Part shown: piece after piece, positions 1-8,157 of the stretch
Layout of the letters: each line of letters begins with the position of its first letter
How positions within the stretch are numbered: the stretch's first letter is position 1
DNA from: RUG023 sp900315435
GTDB lineage: Bacteria > Spirochaetota > Spirochaetia > Sphaerochaetales > Sphaerochaetaceae
DNA length: 64,000 nucleotides
NCBI GenBank assembly: GCA_902788205.1
Contig: CADAJJ010000004.1
Location: 13,155-77,154 of the forward strand
Reading direction: 5' to 3'
Made by a program: the position numbers and the translations under genes
The notes under the pieces: model-generated
Seen by the model: only the letters and a program-made list of their open reading frames with translations
Told to the model about the DNA's origin: nothing
Databases searched by the model: none

Positions 1-460
1 CAAACTTCTGGCTCGCGTCATCCTTCATGAAGGTGACGTACTTGTCTGCGAAAAGGCGGCTTGCCCCCGCCGCATAGGGAGCGCTGTCCAGATACGGATC
101 GCCAAGCGTTCCGGTGGAAAAAACCGTATCAGCGTCCGGTTGCCACCAGAAGTTGTCCTCGACGATTTCCTGCAAGCTGAAACCTTTCTTCCACTCGCGG
201 GCATTGTAGCACTGGTCGATGGCATCCTGTCCCTGAAGCGCGCTGGCCATCGGATAGACGGTCTTCGGCCCACCGACTTCCTTCTTCGCGGGAACTTCAG
301 GTGCGGGAGCCGGGGTAGGTGCCGGAAGGGCGGAAATGGTCGGTTGCGGCGTAGCCTGGACAGGTTGTGGCGCCGGAGTCACGGCTTGTTTTTTCCCGCA
401 ACCTGCGAGCAACGCGACAGCGCACAGCGCAAATGTCATATACGGATACCTATTTTTCAT
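1..460 (-). CDS. Lipoprotein, N-terminal part (runs off left edge)
   Basis: An open frame of about 153 residues runs from ATG at 460 to the left edge with no stop. It begins with a charged start and hydrophobic stretch ending in LLAGC, a good lipobox, so Cys21 should be lipidated. A Pro/Ala-rich linker follows (residues about 28-58), then a more globular part rich in aromatic residues. A GGGGG ribosome binding site lies about 7 bases upstream. It is divergent from the ABC operon at 696. Family unknown; the visible part resembles spirochaetal lipoproteins with a disordered tether. The start and the lipobox are clear, the function is not. Confidence 0.75.
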   Translation of the reverse strand, partial: MKNRYPYMTFALCAVALLAGCGKKQAVTPAPQPVQATPQPTISALPAPTPAPAPEVPAKKEVGGPKTVYPMASALQGQDAIDQCYNAREWKKGFSLQEIVEDNFWWQPDADTVFSTGTLGDPYLDSAPYAAGASRLFADKYVTFMKDDASQKF

Positions 461-529
461 GCAGTTACCCCCTTGGTGGAACCAGTAGTACCCCAAGATT
501 AAAGTTTTTGCATTAAAATGTGAAGAGAT

Positions 530-562
530 TTCATGCAGAAAACGGAAAACAACCTGCATGAA
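530..562. repeat. Inverted repeat between divergent genes
   Basis: TTCATGCAG (530-538) and CTGCATGAA (554-562) form a perfect 9-bp inverted repeat with a 15-base centre. It lies between the divergent lipoprotein and ABC importer genes. It has no T-run, so an operator or a hairpin in the lipoprotein leader is more likely than a terminator. Inference only. Confidence 0.4.
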
Positions 563-646
563 TATGCAACTGATTCGTGATACCCGCTCTTTAGCCAGAA
601 GGGTACCTGTCCCTGAATGGCCTTTGTTGTTTCTGTAAATAGTATC

Positions 647-675
647 TTGACAACGATTATGTTTCTTTCTAAAGT
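647..675 (+). promoter_or_regulatory. Sigma-70-type promoter of the first ABC operon
   Basis: TTGACA (647-652), a 17-base spacer and TAAAGT (670-675). The predicted start at about 682 puts the AAGAGG ribosome binding site (683-688) almost at the 5' end of the mRNA, 14 bases before the ATG at 696. There is therefore no room for a riboswitch or T-box leader. Confidence 0.65.
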
Positions 676-695
676 AACATCCAAGAGGTTCACAC

Positions 696-1712
696 ATGCA
701 AAAACCATTCATCGCAAGTTTCGCGCTTTTCGCTATCGCTTCCATGGCCTTCGCTCAAGGAACGAGGGAAACCGCCGTCACGGGCGCCACCCGGAAAACC
801 TATGTGGTCGGCATCTCGAAGATGATGAGCCATCCGGCTCTGGACGCCATCGAGCAGGGCATCATGGACTACCTTGCGACAACCGACCTCTCCATCACCT
901 ATGACAGGCAGAACTGCAACGGGGATGTCTCCACCGCCATCTCCATCGCCCAGAAGTTCAAAGACTCCAAGTGCGATGCCGTCGTCGGCATCGCCACTCC
1001 GCCGGCCCAGGCGCTCGCCACCACCTTCAAGGACATCCCGGTGGTGTTCAGCGGCGTCACCGACCCGCTCTCCGCCGGACTGATTGCCGATTACGACCAC
1101 CAGACCGAGACCAATGTCTGCGGCGCCAGCGACAAGAGTCCCCAGAAGGAACAGCTCGAGATGTTCTTCAAGGCGACCAACATCAAGACGATGGGCATGG
1201 TCTATACCGCCAGCGAAGCAAACGGCGTCTACCAGATGGAGGTCGCCAAGCAGGTCTGCGAGGCCAACGGCATCACCTTCGTCGGCGCCGCGGTGCAGAA
1301 CAGCAGCGAGGTGAAGATGGCCGCCCAGTCGATCATCGACCGTGTCGACGGCATGTATGTCGCCATCGACAACACGGTGGTCAGCGCCATCGCCAGCGTC
1401 GACGACGTCTGCTACCAGGCCAAGAAGCCGTTGTTCAACTCCGACACCACCAGCAGCGAGGGGACCCGGTTCTTCATGAGTTCCTCTTTCAACTACTACA
1501 ACCATGGATATGAGTCAGGCAAAATCGTCGAGAGAGTGCTGCGTGGCGAAAACCCGAAGGACATCGGCGCCATCTTCTTCACCGACATGAAGCTGATGGA
1601 CCTGATCTTCAACCTGGACAGCGCCAGCTACCTTGGCATCGAGATTCCCGCAGACCTCCTGGCCCAAGCCAACTATGTGGTCAAGGATGGCAAGACGCAA
1701 GCGAACCGCTGA
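696..1712 (+). CDS. ABC transporter substrate-binding protein (TrpX/PF04392 type), copy 1
   Basis: A 338-residue binding protein with a Sec signal peptide ending near AFAQG (residues about 18-23), then a two-lobed periplasmic-binding fold of the PF04392 family. That family includes TrpX-type binding proteins for aromatic amino acids and some sugars. The start has AAGAGG upstream. The next gene is a clear paralogue: both carry a HPALD segment near residue 45, a VVGIATP segment and an SEVKMA segment. The operon continues with one permease and one ATPase. The ligand cannot be read from the sequence; tryptophan or a related aromatic compound is only the family-based guess. Confidence 0.85.
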   Translation: MQKPFIASFALFAIASMAFAQGTRETAVTGATRKTYVVGISKMMSHPALDAIEQGIMDYLATTDLSITYDRQNCNGDVSTAISIAQKFKDSKCDAVVGIATPPAQALATTFKDIPVVFSGVTDPLSAGLIADYDHQTETNVCGASDKSPQKEQLEMFFKATNIKTMGMVYTASEANGVYQMEVAKQVCEANGITFVGAAVQNSSEVKMAAQSIIDRVDGMYVAIDNTVVSAIASVDDVCYQAKKPLFNSDTTSSEGTRFFMSSSFNYYNHGYESGKIVERVLRGENPKDIGAIFFTDMKLMDLIFNLDSASYLGIEIPADLLAQANYVVKDGKTQANR

Positions 1713-1795
1713 CCTGGACAAGGCTTCTTTCCGGACGTATATGCATGACTACTGGATTTTTATTCATAGTTTTGTATACACGCCCGGTTTCTTTG

Positions 1796-1804
1796 TGCTA
1801 TACT
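1796..1804 (+). promoter_or_regulatory. Possible extended -10 element before second binding protein
   Basis: TGCTATACT, an extended -10-like box, lies 45 bases before the second binding-protein ATG (1850). A TTGTAT at 1772-1777 is 21 bases upstream of TATACT, too far for an ideal -35. A second, weaker start for the downstream genes is possible but unproven. Confidence 0.35.
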
Positions 1805-1849
1805 TCGCTCAATATTGTTGTTGTCAGACACAATGGAGGCATTCGAATC

Positions 1850-2857
1850 ATGAAAAAACAGTTGCTTGCGTGTGCGATGGCGCTTCTCGCCTCGCTTCCG
1901 CTTATCGCTGGCGGCCAGAGCGAGAAAACCGCCCAGCAGAGTTCCGGGGAAAAAGTCTACAAGATCGGCGTATCCAAGTTGCTGCCCCATCCGGCGCTCG
2001 ACAAAGTCGAGCAGGGTCTGCAGGATTACCTTGCCACGACCGACCTGAAGGTCTCCTTTGACCTGCAGAACGCGAACGGCGACATCTCCACGGTCAATTC
2101 CATCACCCAGAAGTTCAAGAGCGACAAGGACGACCTGGTGGTCGGCATCGCCACCCCGAGCGCCCAGTCGCTTGCCAACACCTTCAGCGACATCCCGGTT
2201 GTCTACTCTGCCGTCACCGACCCCAACCAGGCGGGACTCGACACCGGCCTGGTCTGCGGCGTTTCCGACATGAACTCGGTCGAAAGCCAGATCCAGTTGC
2301 TTGTCAAGGTGACCAAAGCGCAGGCGATCGGCAACATCTACTGCTCCAGCGAGGCCAACGGTGTCGTGCAGATGGAGCAGGCGAAGGCCGCCTGCGAGAA
2401 GCTTGGCGTGACCTTCGTCGGTGTGGCGGTCAACAATACCAGCGAGGTCAAGATGGCAGTCCAGTCGATCATCGATCGTGTCGACGCCATCTATATCGCC
2501 ACCGACAATGCCGTCATCAGCGCATTCCCGGCCGTCGACGAGGTCTGCGACAAGGCCAAGAAGGGACTCTTCACCAGCGACCCGTCCGTTGCCCCGGATT
2601 CGCATTTCCTGATTGCCTGGGGTTGCGACTACTATGCCATCGGCATCAGCACCGGCAAGGTGATCGAGCAGTGCCTGAAGGGAACCGATCCCCGCACCAT
2701 CGGTGACAACGGCGCGGTCTACATGACCAACACCAGCGACATCGAGCTGTGGCTCAACCTGGACCAGGCGAAGAAGCTTGGCTACACTTTCAGCGACGAC
2801 GTGCTCAAGGATGCCGCTGTCCTCATCCAGGATGGCAAGCAAGTATCCAAGAAATAA
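1850..2857 (+). CDS. ABC transporter substrate-binding protein (TrpX/PF04392 type), copy 2
   Basis: A 335-residue paralogue of the preceding gene. The frame is open further upstream, but the ATG at 1850 is chosen because it follows a TGGAGG site and starts a classic signal peptide (MKKQ, then a hydrophobic core ending LIAGG). Matching blocks after the signal include GVSKLLPHPALD, VVGIATPSAQ and SEVKMAVQSIIDRVD. Either ligand range has been widened by duplication or dosage raised. It is followed by a terminator-like hairpin and then the permease gene. Confidence 0.85.
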   Translation: MKKQLLACAMALLASLPLIAGGQSEKTAQQSSGEKVYKIGVSKLLPHPALDKVEQGLQDYLATTDLKVSFDLQNANGDISTVNSITQKFKSDKDDLVVGIATPSAQSLANTFSDIPVVYSAVTDPNQAGLDTGLVCGVSDMNSVESQIQLLVKVTKAQAIGNIYCSSEANGVVQMEQAKAACEKLGVTFVGVAVNNTSEVKMAVQSIIDRVDAIYIATDNAVISAFPAVDEVCDKAKKGLFTSDPSVAPDSHFLIAWGCDYYAIGISTGKVIEQCLKGTDPRTIGDNGAVYMTNTSDIELWLNLDQAKKLGYTFSDDVLKDAAVLIQDGKQVSKK

Positions 2858-2876
2858 GCGGAACATGCTACACTGT

Positions 2877-2905
2877 GCCGTCGGGCGATACCGACGGCAT
2901 TTTTC
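2877..2905 (+). terminator. Intercistronic hairpin (partial terminator) after binding protein
   Basis: GCCGTCGG (2877-2884), loop GCGATA, CCGACGGC (2891-2898), then ATTTTT. It has the form of an intrinsic terminator but lies inside the operon, 12 bases before the permease ATG. It probably limits read-through or protects the 3' end of the binding-protein mRNA. Confidence 0.7.
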
Positions 2906-2916
2906 ATGAGGTACAT

Positions 2917-3852
2917 ATGGTAGAAGGTATTTTTGTCGATGGGCTCATTTTCGGAGTCATGGTGCTGGGAATCCTCATCTCGTTCCGCATCATGGACATG
3001 GCTGACCTGACCTGCGACGGCAGTGTCGCCACGGGAGCCGCCATCTGCGCGGTCTGCATCACCAAGGGCATGCCCATCATCGTCGCTATGTTGCTCGCCT
3101 TCGTCGGCGGCGCGCTCTGCGGTCTGGTAACCGCGGAGATCCACAACCGGCTGCACATTCCAGGCCTGCTCGCGAGCATCCTCACCATGACGATGCTCTA
3201 TTCGATCAACCTGCGTGTCCTAGGAAACAAGGCCAACCTGCCGCTGCTTCGCATCAACACGCTCTACACCTACCTGCCCAAATGGTTTGGTTTCCTGCCC
3301 GGCGAGTACGCCTCGCTGCTCGGCACCATCATGCTGGTGCTGCTGATCAAGGGGCTGTTCGACCTCTTCTTCCGCACCGACCTCGGCATAGCCATCGGGG
3401 CGATGGGAAGCAACGAGCAGATGGTCATCAGCCAAGGCATGAATCCCGCCCTGCTGAAGGACATCGGCTTCTGTCTGTCCAACGGCCTGATCGGCCTTTC
3501 CGGCGCCATGCTGGCCCAGTACCAGGGCTTCGCCGACGCGAACCTCGGCCAAGGCATGGTCGTCCAGGGACTGGCCGGCATCATGCTTGGCGAGTTCCTC
3601 TTCTCCAGCAACCGCATCGGACTGATCACCCTGCGTGCCCTGCTGGGTGGAATCATCTACAAGGCGCTGATGTTCTTTGGCCGCAAGTACGGCTATCTGA
3701 TCCACATCACGCCGAACGACTTCAAGCTGTTGACCGGAATCCTCGTCATCGCCAGCCTCTACGTGGCTGAAATGCGGAGCCGTGCCTCCCAGAATGGAGC
3801 CAAGAAGAAAGCGCTCGAGCGCCAGGCGAAGAAGGAGGCAGACAATGCTTGA
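2917..3852 (+). CDS. ABC transporter permease (TrpY-type, BPD_transp_2)
   Basis: A 311-residue membrane protein with about eight or nine hydrophobic segments, in the family of TrpY and branched-chain or ribose-type permeases (PF02653). The ATG at 2917 follows TGAGGT and begins MVEGIFVDGLIFGVMVLG; longer upstream frames overlap the binding-protein gene and are not used. The segment DMADLTCDGS near residue 28 is typical of this permease group. The C-terminus is a lysine/arginine-rich cytoplasmic tail. It overlaps the ATPase gene by 8 bases, so the two are translationally coupled and should form the membrane complex with it. Confidence 0.87.
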   Translation: MVEGIFVDGLIFGVMVLGILISFRIMDMADLTCDGSVATGAAICAVCITKGMPIIVAMLLAFVGGALCGLVTAEIHNRLHIPGLLASILTMTMLYSINLRVLGNKANLPLLRINTLYTYLPKWFGFLPGEYASLLGTIMLVLLIKGLFDLFFRTDLGIAIGAMGSNEQMVISQGMNPALLKDIGFCLSNGLIGLSGAMLAQYQGFADANLGQGMVVQGLAGIMLGEFLFSSNRIGLITLRALLGGIIYKALMFFGRKYGYLIHITPNDFKLLTGILVIASLYVAEMRSRASQNGAKKKALERQAKKEADNA

Positions 3853-4633
3853 GATCAAGCACATCACCAAGGTGTTCTACCCGGGCACGGTCAACGAGAA
3901 GACCGCCCTGGAGAACGTGAGCCTGACAGTCAACGATGGCGACGTCATCTGTGTCATCGGCTCCAACGGAAGCGGGAAGAGCACGCTGTTCAACCTGATC
4001 AGCGGCACCTACCCGGTGACCAGCGGCGAGATTCTCCTGAACGGCAGGAACATCACCCACATGCCCGAGTACCGCAGGGCCTTCACCATCGGCCGTATCT
4101 TCCAGGACCCGACCAAGGGCACGGCGGCAAGCATGTCGATCGCGGACAACATGATCACTGCCTCGACCAAAGGCATGAAAGGACTCCGTCGGAGCCTGAA
4201 CAAGGCGAAGAAGGAGGAGTTCGCCAAACTGCTCGAGCCAATCGGGCTCTCCAAGCGGCTGGAGGACAACGTCGGACTGCTTTCCGGCGGACAGAGACAG
4301 GCGCTGACACTGCTGATGACGGTCATGAGCAAGCCGCAGCTGGTCCTGCTCGACGAGCACACTGCGGCCCTTGACCCGCGCAACGCCCAGATCGTCATGG
4401 ACCTGACCACCCAGTACATCAACCAGTACAACCTGACCGCACTGATGGTCACCCACAACATGGAGTTCGCCATCAACTACGGCAACCGTCTGATCATGAT
4501 GGATGGCGGACAGATTGTGCTGGACATCCACGGCGAGGAGAAGAAGCGGCTGACTGTCTCCAAGCTGGTCAAGCTCTTCAGGACCGTACGCAACAAGGAG
4601 TATGACGACGACGAAGGGTTGCTCACCAAGTGA
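3845..4633 (+). CDS. ABC transporter ATP-binding protein (TrpZ-type)
   Basis: A 262-residue ATPase with Walker A GSNGSGKST (residues about 39-47), signature LSGGQRQ, Walker B LVLLDEHTAALDP and switch histidine in VTHN. The ATG at 3845 overlaps the permease stop. It powers import of the ligand of the two preceding binding proteins. As in other TrpZ-type ATPases the D-loop reads AALDP. It is the last gene of the operon and is followed by a strong terminator. Confidence 0.9.
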   Translation: MLEIKHITKVFYPGTVNEKTALENVSLTVNDGDVICVIGSNGSGKSTLFNLISGTYPVTSGEILLNGRNITHMPEYRRAFTIGRIFQDPTKGTAASMSIADNMITASTKGMKGLRRSLNKAKKEEFAKLLEPIGLSKRLEDNVGLLSGGQRQALTLLMTVMSKPQLVLLDEHTAALDPRNAQIVMDLTTQYINQYNLTALMVTHNMEFAINYGNRLIMMDGGQIVLDIHGEEKKRLTVSKLVKLFRTVRNKEYDDDEGLLTK

Positions 4634-4658
4634 TCCCGCTCCTCCTTCTTGCTTCCCC

Positions 4659-4690
4659 GACAGGCGCCTCCAAGGCGCCTGTCTTGTTGT
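4659..4690 (+). terminator. Intrinsic terminator of first ABC operon
   Basis: GACAGGCGCCT (4659-4669) pairs with AGGCGCCTGTC (4673-4683) around a 3-base loop, followed by TTGTTGT. A perfect 11-bp stem directly after the ATPase gene. Confidence 0.8.
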
Positions 4691-4896
4691 GCAAAAGGAG
4701 GATTTCCGAGTATCCAGCCCAATGCAAAAAGAAGTAAACGATTCCACACCGTCAGTATATCAATTAATTTATTATATATATGTGAATTATTTTTGTTGAT
4801 TATTTTTATGTGATTGAATGTCTTCTCGTATTAACCTGCTATATTCTATTTCAAAATTGCCTTTTTGATTATAATGGGGGGGATTTCTTCATCAAA
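4691..4896. other. AT-rich intergenic stretch, no gene seen
   Basis: About 200 bases, far more AT-rich than the genes around it, with runs such as TTATATATATG. No coding frame with a ribosome binding site is visible. A TATAAT at 4870-4875 lacks a good -35 partner. The AT tracts could act as UP elements for the promoter just downstream. Confidence 0.4.
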
Positions 4897-4933
4897 TGTA
4901 AACGTTGACATATTGGAATTTGCGCGTTAGTGT
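4897..4933 (+). promoter_or_regulatory. LacI-type operator overlapping the sucrose operon promoter
   Basis: TGTAAACGTTGACA (4897-4910) is a palindrome with one mismatch and the central CG typical of LacI-family operators. Its last six bases, TTGACA (4905-4910), are also a perfect -35 box; 17 bases on lies TAGTGT (4928-4933). A bound repressor would block RNA polymerase. The likely ligand is the LacI protein encoded at 8158-9129. Confidence 0.6.
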
Positions 4934-5003
4934 GTGAGATATCAAAGGAAAACACGCTTTTGGCCTTGATGAAGGAAAAGGTCCAAACAGAGGAGGAAAC
5001 AGC

Positions 5004-6341
5004 ATGAAAAGGAAAGCTATGGCTTGCGCACTCGTCGCGACCACACTGCTCGCAGCAACATTCGCCCAAGGTGGACGGGAGTCCGCCCCGGCCGCAAAAG
5101 CAATCCCGGTTCCGTCCACAGGATCCGAAAAAGTCGGGACGCCATTCGCCAATCAGGTACACATCACCATCATGAACTCGAAACCGGAGATTTCCGAAGC
5201 CCTCCAGGCAGGTGCCGATGCCTTCGGCAAAGCATACAATGTGAAGGTCGAGCTGTACGACACCTCGTCTCCGGGCGATACGCTCGCGCAGAAATACGCC
5301 GCGGGAGACGCGCCCACAATCGGGATCATGGATATCGCCAACGTCCGTGACCTGTACGGCGAGAAACTGGCCGATCTTTCCGACCAGGAATGGACTCGGG
5401 TTGGCGGCAGAACTCTCGGCGCTGTCATGAACGGCAACGTCTATGGCATGCCCCTCACCATCGAAGGCATGTGCCTGATTTACAACAAGACCGCCATCGA
5501 GAAAACCGTCGGACATGCGTTCGACGCATCGCAGTACACGACCCTCGACCAGTTCAAGCAGCTGTTCAGCGAACTGAAAGCCGGCGGGATGGAGTATCCG
5601 ATGGTGCTCAACAAGGAAGATTGGTCCATCGGGCAGAAGGGATACCAGTGGATTTATGACTACCAGGACGGGACTGCGGCCGGAGCCATCAACTTCTTGA
5701 AAGACGTGCACAACGGAAAGACCACTTTCGAGCAGAATGCGGTCTTCCAGAAAACGTATGACGCCTTCGACCTGTTCATCGCCCACAACATCAACCACGC
5801 CGATCCGCTTTCCGCCGACTACGATTTGAATGCGAGCTACGTCGCCGAGGGTACAGCCGCTTTCTGGCTCAACGGAACCTGGGCATGGCCCGATTTCGAG
5901 CCATATGCCGTGGAAGGCATGGAATATGGCGTCTGCGCGTTCCCGTACAACGACGAGCCGACCCAAGGCAAGGTTGTCGCAGGAGCTACCAAGTTCGCGG
6001 CGGTCGACAAGGTCAATGCTACCGAGGAGCAGCAGAAAGCCGCGAAGATGTTCCTGAATTGGCTGGTGTTCACAGATGAAGGACAGGATTGCCTGATCAA
6101 CAAATGCGGCATCGTGACGGCGTTCAACAACATCGCCCTCGAGCCCAACAATCCGTTCAACGTCAGCCTGAAAACCTACATCGACAAGGGACTGGTAGTA
6201 GAGAACGCGACCTACATGCCTTCCGACCATCGCAGCGTGCTTGCCGCCCATATGCAGGCGTATCTTGATGGCAAGGCGACTCGGAACGAAATCGCCAAGT
6301 GGCTTGACGCCTACTGGACCGACCATCTTCCGAAGGAATGA
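5004..6341 (+). CDS. Sugar ABC transporter substrate-binding protein (sucrose operon)
   Basis: A 445-residue extracellular solute-binding protein of the MalE/UgpB type (SBP_bac_1). The signal peptide ends near ATFAQG (residues about 18-23). Features include GDAPTIGIMDIANV near residue 93, GNVYGMPLTIEGMCLIYNK (residues about 147-165) and a C-terminal lobe with AAFWLNGTWAWP. AGAGGAGG precedes the ATG. It is the first gene of an operon with two permeases, LacI and sucrose phosphorylase, so sucrose or a related glucoside is the inferred ligand. No lipobox cysteine is present. Confidence 0.88.
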   Translation: MKRKAMACALVATTLLAATFAQGGRESAPAAKAIPVPSTGSEKVGTPFANQVHITIMNSKPEISEALQAGADAFGKAYNVKVELYDTSSPGDTLAQKYAAGDAPTIGIMDIANVRDLYGEKLADLSDQEWTRVGGRTLGAVMNGNVYGMPLTIEGMCLIYNKTAIEKTVGHAFDASQYTTLDQFKQLFSELKAGGMEYPMVLNKEDWSIGQKGYQWIYDYQDGTAAGAINFLKDVHNGKTTFEQNAVFQKTYDAFDLFIAHNINHADPLSADYDLNASYVAEGTAAFWLNGTWAWPDFEPYAVEGMEYGVCAFPYNDEPTQGKVVAGATKFAAVDKVNATEEQQKAAKMFLNWLVFTDEGQDCLINKCGIVTAFNNIALEPNNPFNVSLKTYIDKGLVVENATYMPSDHRSVLAAHMQAYLDGKATRNEIAKWLDAYWTDHLPKE

Positions 6342-6353
6342 TTCGGAACAACA

Positions 6354-6389
6354 CAGGCCGGAACCTTGATTGATTCCGGCCTGCAGTCT
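6354..6389 (+). terminator. Intercistronic hairpin after sugar-binding protein
   Basis: CAGGCCGGAA (6354-6363) pairs with TTCCGGCCTG (6374-6383), loop of 10, followed by CAGTCTTTT. It lies between the binding-protein and permease genes, as in the first operon, and may set the binding protein to permease ratio. Confidence 0.65.
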
Positions 6390-6408
6390 TTTGAAACTGG
6401 AGGCTGGT

Positions 6409-7293
6409 ATGTCGCAAAACATGCATGCAAGCAGGAAGTTCTGGCTCTACATGTCGTTCGTCGGGCCGGCGGCGGTCTTTTTCTTCCTCGTGTTCGTCAT
6501 TCCGCTCGTCTACGGAATCTACCTCACCCTCACCGACTGGGATGGCATAGCGGCACAGATGCACTTCGTCGGAAGCGCGAATTACCTGTCAGTGCTCACC
6601 GATGGGTCTTTCTGGAATTCCATGGGCCGCACCATCGTCTATTCCTGCATTTCGGTGATCGCCATCAACCTCATCGCCTTCGGGCTCGCGTACCTGCTGA
6701 CAAGCGGCATCAAAGGCCAGAATTTCCTTCGTGCCGGCTTCTTTACCCCGAACCTCATCGGAGGATTGATTCTTGGATACATCTGGCAGTTCATGTTCAG
6801 CAGGGTGTTCGTCTCGATCTTCAGCCATATTCCCGCCACCATCTTCCAACGCTCATGGCTTTCCTCTCCCCACACCGCCATGGCAGCCATGATCATCGTG
6901 ACCACATGGCAGTACTCAGGCTACATGCTCCTCATTTATATCGCAGGCTTTGTCGGCATTCCGAAAGACCTGCTCGAGGCAGCCCGCATCGACGGGGCGA
7001 GCGAACAGGTGGTCACGAGGAAAATCCGTTTGCCGCTGATGGTGCCATCCATCGTCATCAGCCTGTTCCTCTCGATCACTCGTACGTTCAAGGTCTATGA
7101 TGTCAACCTCTCCCTTACCGCGGGAGGTCCCTACGACTCGACCAAACTTGCCGCGATGCACATTTATTCCAAAGCGTTCGAAGAACAGAAATATGGGGAA
7201 GGACAGGCCGAGGCGCTGGTGATGTTCGCCATCATGGCGGCTATAGCCCTTACCCAGACCTATCTTGGCAAGAAACGGGAACAGGAGGCCTGA
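6409..7293 (+). CDS. Sugar ABC transporter permease (MalF/UgpA type)
   Basis: A 294-residue permease with six predicted membrane segments. The EAA loop that docks on the ATPase is visible as EAARIDGASEQVVTRKIRLP (residues about 192-211). The ATG at 6409 is chosen because CTGGAGG lies 6 bases upstream; an upstream in-frame ATG at 6370 lies within the hairpin. Its partner is the next gene. No ATPase is encoded in this operon, so a shared MsmK/UgpC-type ATPase from elsewhere is presumably used. Confidence 0.88.
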   Translation: MSQNMHASRKFWLYMSFVGPAAVFFFLVFVIPLVYGIYLTLTDWDGIAAQMHFVGSANYLSVLTDGSFWNSMGRTIVYSCISVIAINLIAFGLAYLLTSGIKGQNFLRAGFFTPNLIGGLILGYIWQFMFSRVFVSIFSHIPATIFQRSWLSSPHTAMAAMIIVTTWQYSGYMLLIYIAGFVGIPKDLLEAARIDGASEQVVTRKIRLPLMVPSIVISLFLSITRTFKVYDVNLSLTAGGPYDSTKLAAMHIYSKAFEEQKYGEGQAEALVMFAIMAAIALTQTYLGKKREQEA

Positions 7294-7294
7294 C

Positions 7295-8143
7295 ATGAGA
7301 AGACCTATCCAACATCGCACCATGACCCTGAAGACCATCCTCGCCATAGTCCTGTGGCTTGGCTACATGTTTCCTTTCGCACTCGTTTTGACCAACTCTC
7401 TGAAAAGGAAAGTGTCCATCGTCAAATTTCCCCTCCAGCTGTTCGACGAGAAAGGCCTGCAGTGGGTCAATTACAAGAATGCAATCGAGAAGATGAGTTT
7501 CTTCCGTTCATTCGGCAACAGTTTTTTTGTCACCGCTTGCAGCGTCGCCATTCTCCTGCTTTTCTCTTCCATGGCTGCCTGGTTCCTCGTCCGCCATGCG
7601 ACATGGAAAAGCTCCAAGATCACCTTTGCGTTGATGATGGCATCCATGGCCGTCCCCTTCCAGGTGGTCATGATTCCGTTGATTTCCATCTACGGAGGGG
7701 TGTTCCACATGCTCAACTCACGCATCACCCTGATCCTGATGAACTTCGGTTTCGGTGTCGCCCTGTGCATCTTCATGTGCCATGGCTTCATCAAGGCGAA
7801 CGTTCCCCTCTCTCTTGAAGAAGCGGCCACCATTGATGGTTGCAGTCCTCACGCGACGTTCTTCTTTGTGGTGTTCCCCCTCATGAAACCCATTCTCTCG
7901 ACCATCACCATTCTTGAGGCATTGGGATTCTGGAACGACTACCTTCTGCCCTACCTGGTGCTTGGAAAGAAGGAAATCGCCACCTTGCCGCTGGCCATCA
8001 GGACATTCTACGGTACTTTCTCCAACGATTATGGTAACATCATGGCAGGTCTGGTACTCTCCATGCTCCCCATCATCGTGCTGTACATCTTCTTGCAGAA
8101 ATACATCGTCGGTGGAGTCATTGCAGGTGCTGTGAAATCATAA
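7295..8143 (+). CDS. Sugar ABC transporter permease (MalG/UgpE type)
   Basis: A 282-residue permease and partner of the preceding one. An N-terminal membrane segment is followed by a periplasmic loop and five more segments. The EAA motif reads EEAATIDGCSPHATFFFVVF (residues about 180-199). The start at 7295 has AGGAGG 6 bases upstream, and the gene begins 1 base after the previous stop. It presumably completes the membrane channel for the sugar bound by the protein at 5004. Confidence 0.88.
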   Translation: MRRPIQHRTMTLKTILAIVLWLGYMFPFALVLTNSLKRKVSIVKFPLQLFDEKGLQWVNYKNAIEKMSFFRSFGNSFFVTACSVAILLLFSSMAAWFLVRHATWKSSKITFALMMASMAVPFQVVMIPLISIYGGVFHMLNSRITLILMNFGFGVALCIFMCHGFIKANVPLSLEEAATIDGCSPHATFFFVVFPLMKPILSTITILEALGFWNDYLLPYLVLGKKEIATLPLAIRTFYGTFSNDYGNIMAGLVLSMLPIIVLYIFLQKYIVGGVIAGAVKS

Positions 8144-8157
8144 TGGAAGGGAAAGGA

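Noticed and set aside
504..695. T-box or riboswitch leader before the TrpXYZ-type operon
   Set aside because: The best promoter starts transcription only about 14 bases before the first ATG, so no leader is left.
4869..6422. A 517-codon open frame on the minus strand
   Set aside because: Antisense to the sugar-binding protein gene, which has a ribosome binding site, signal peptide and family motifs.
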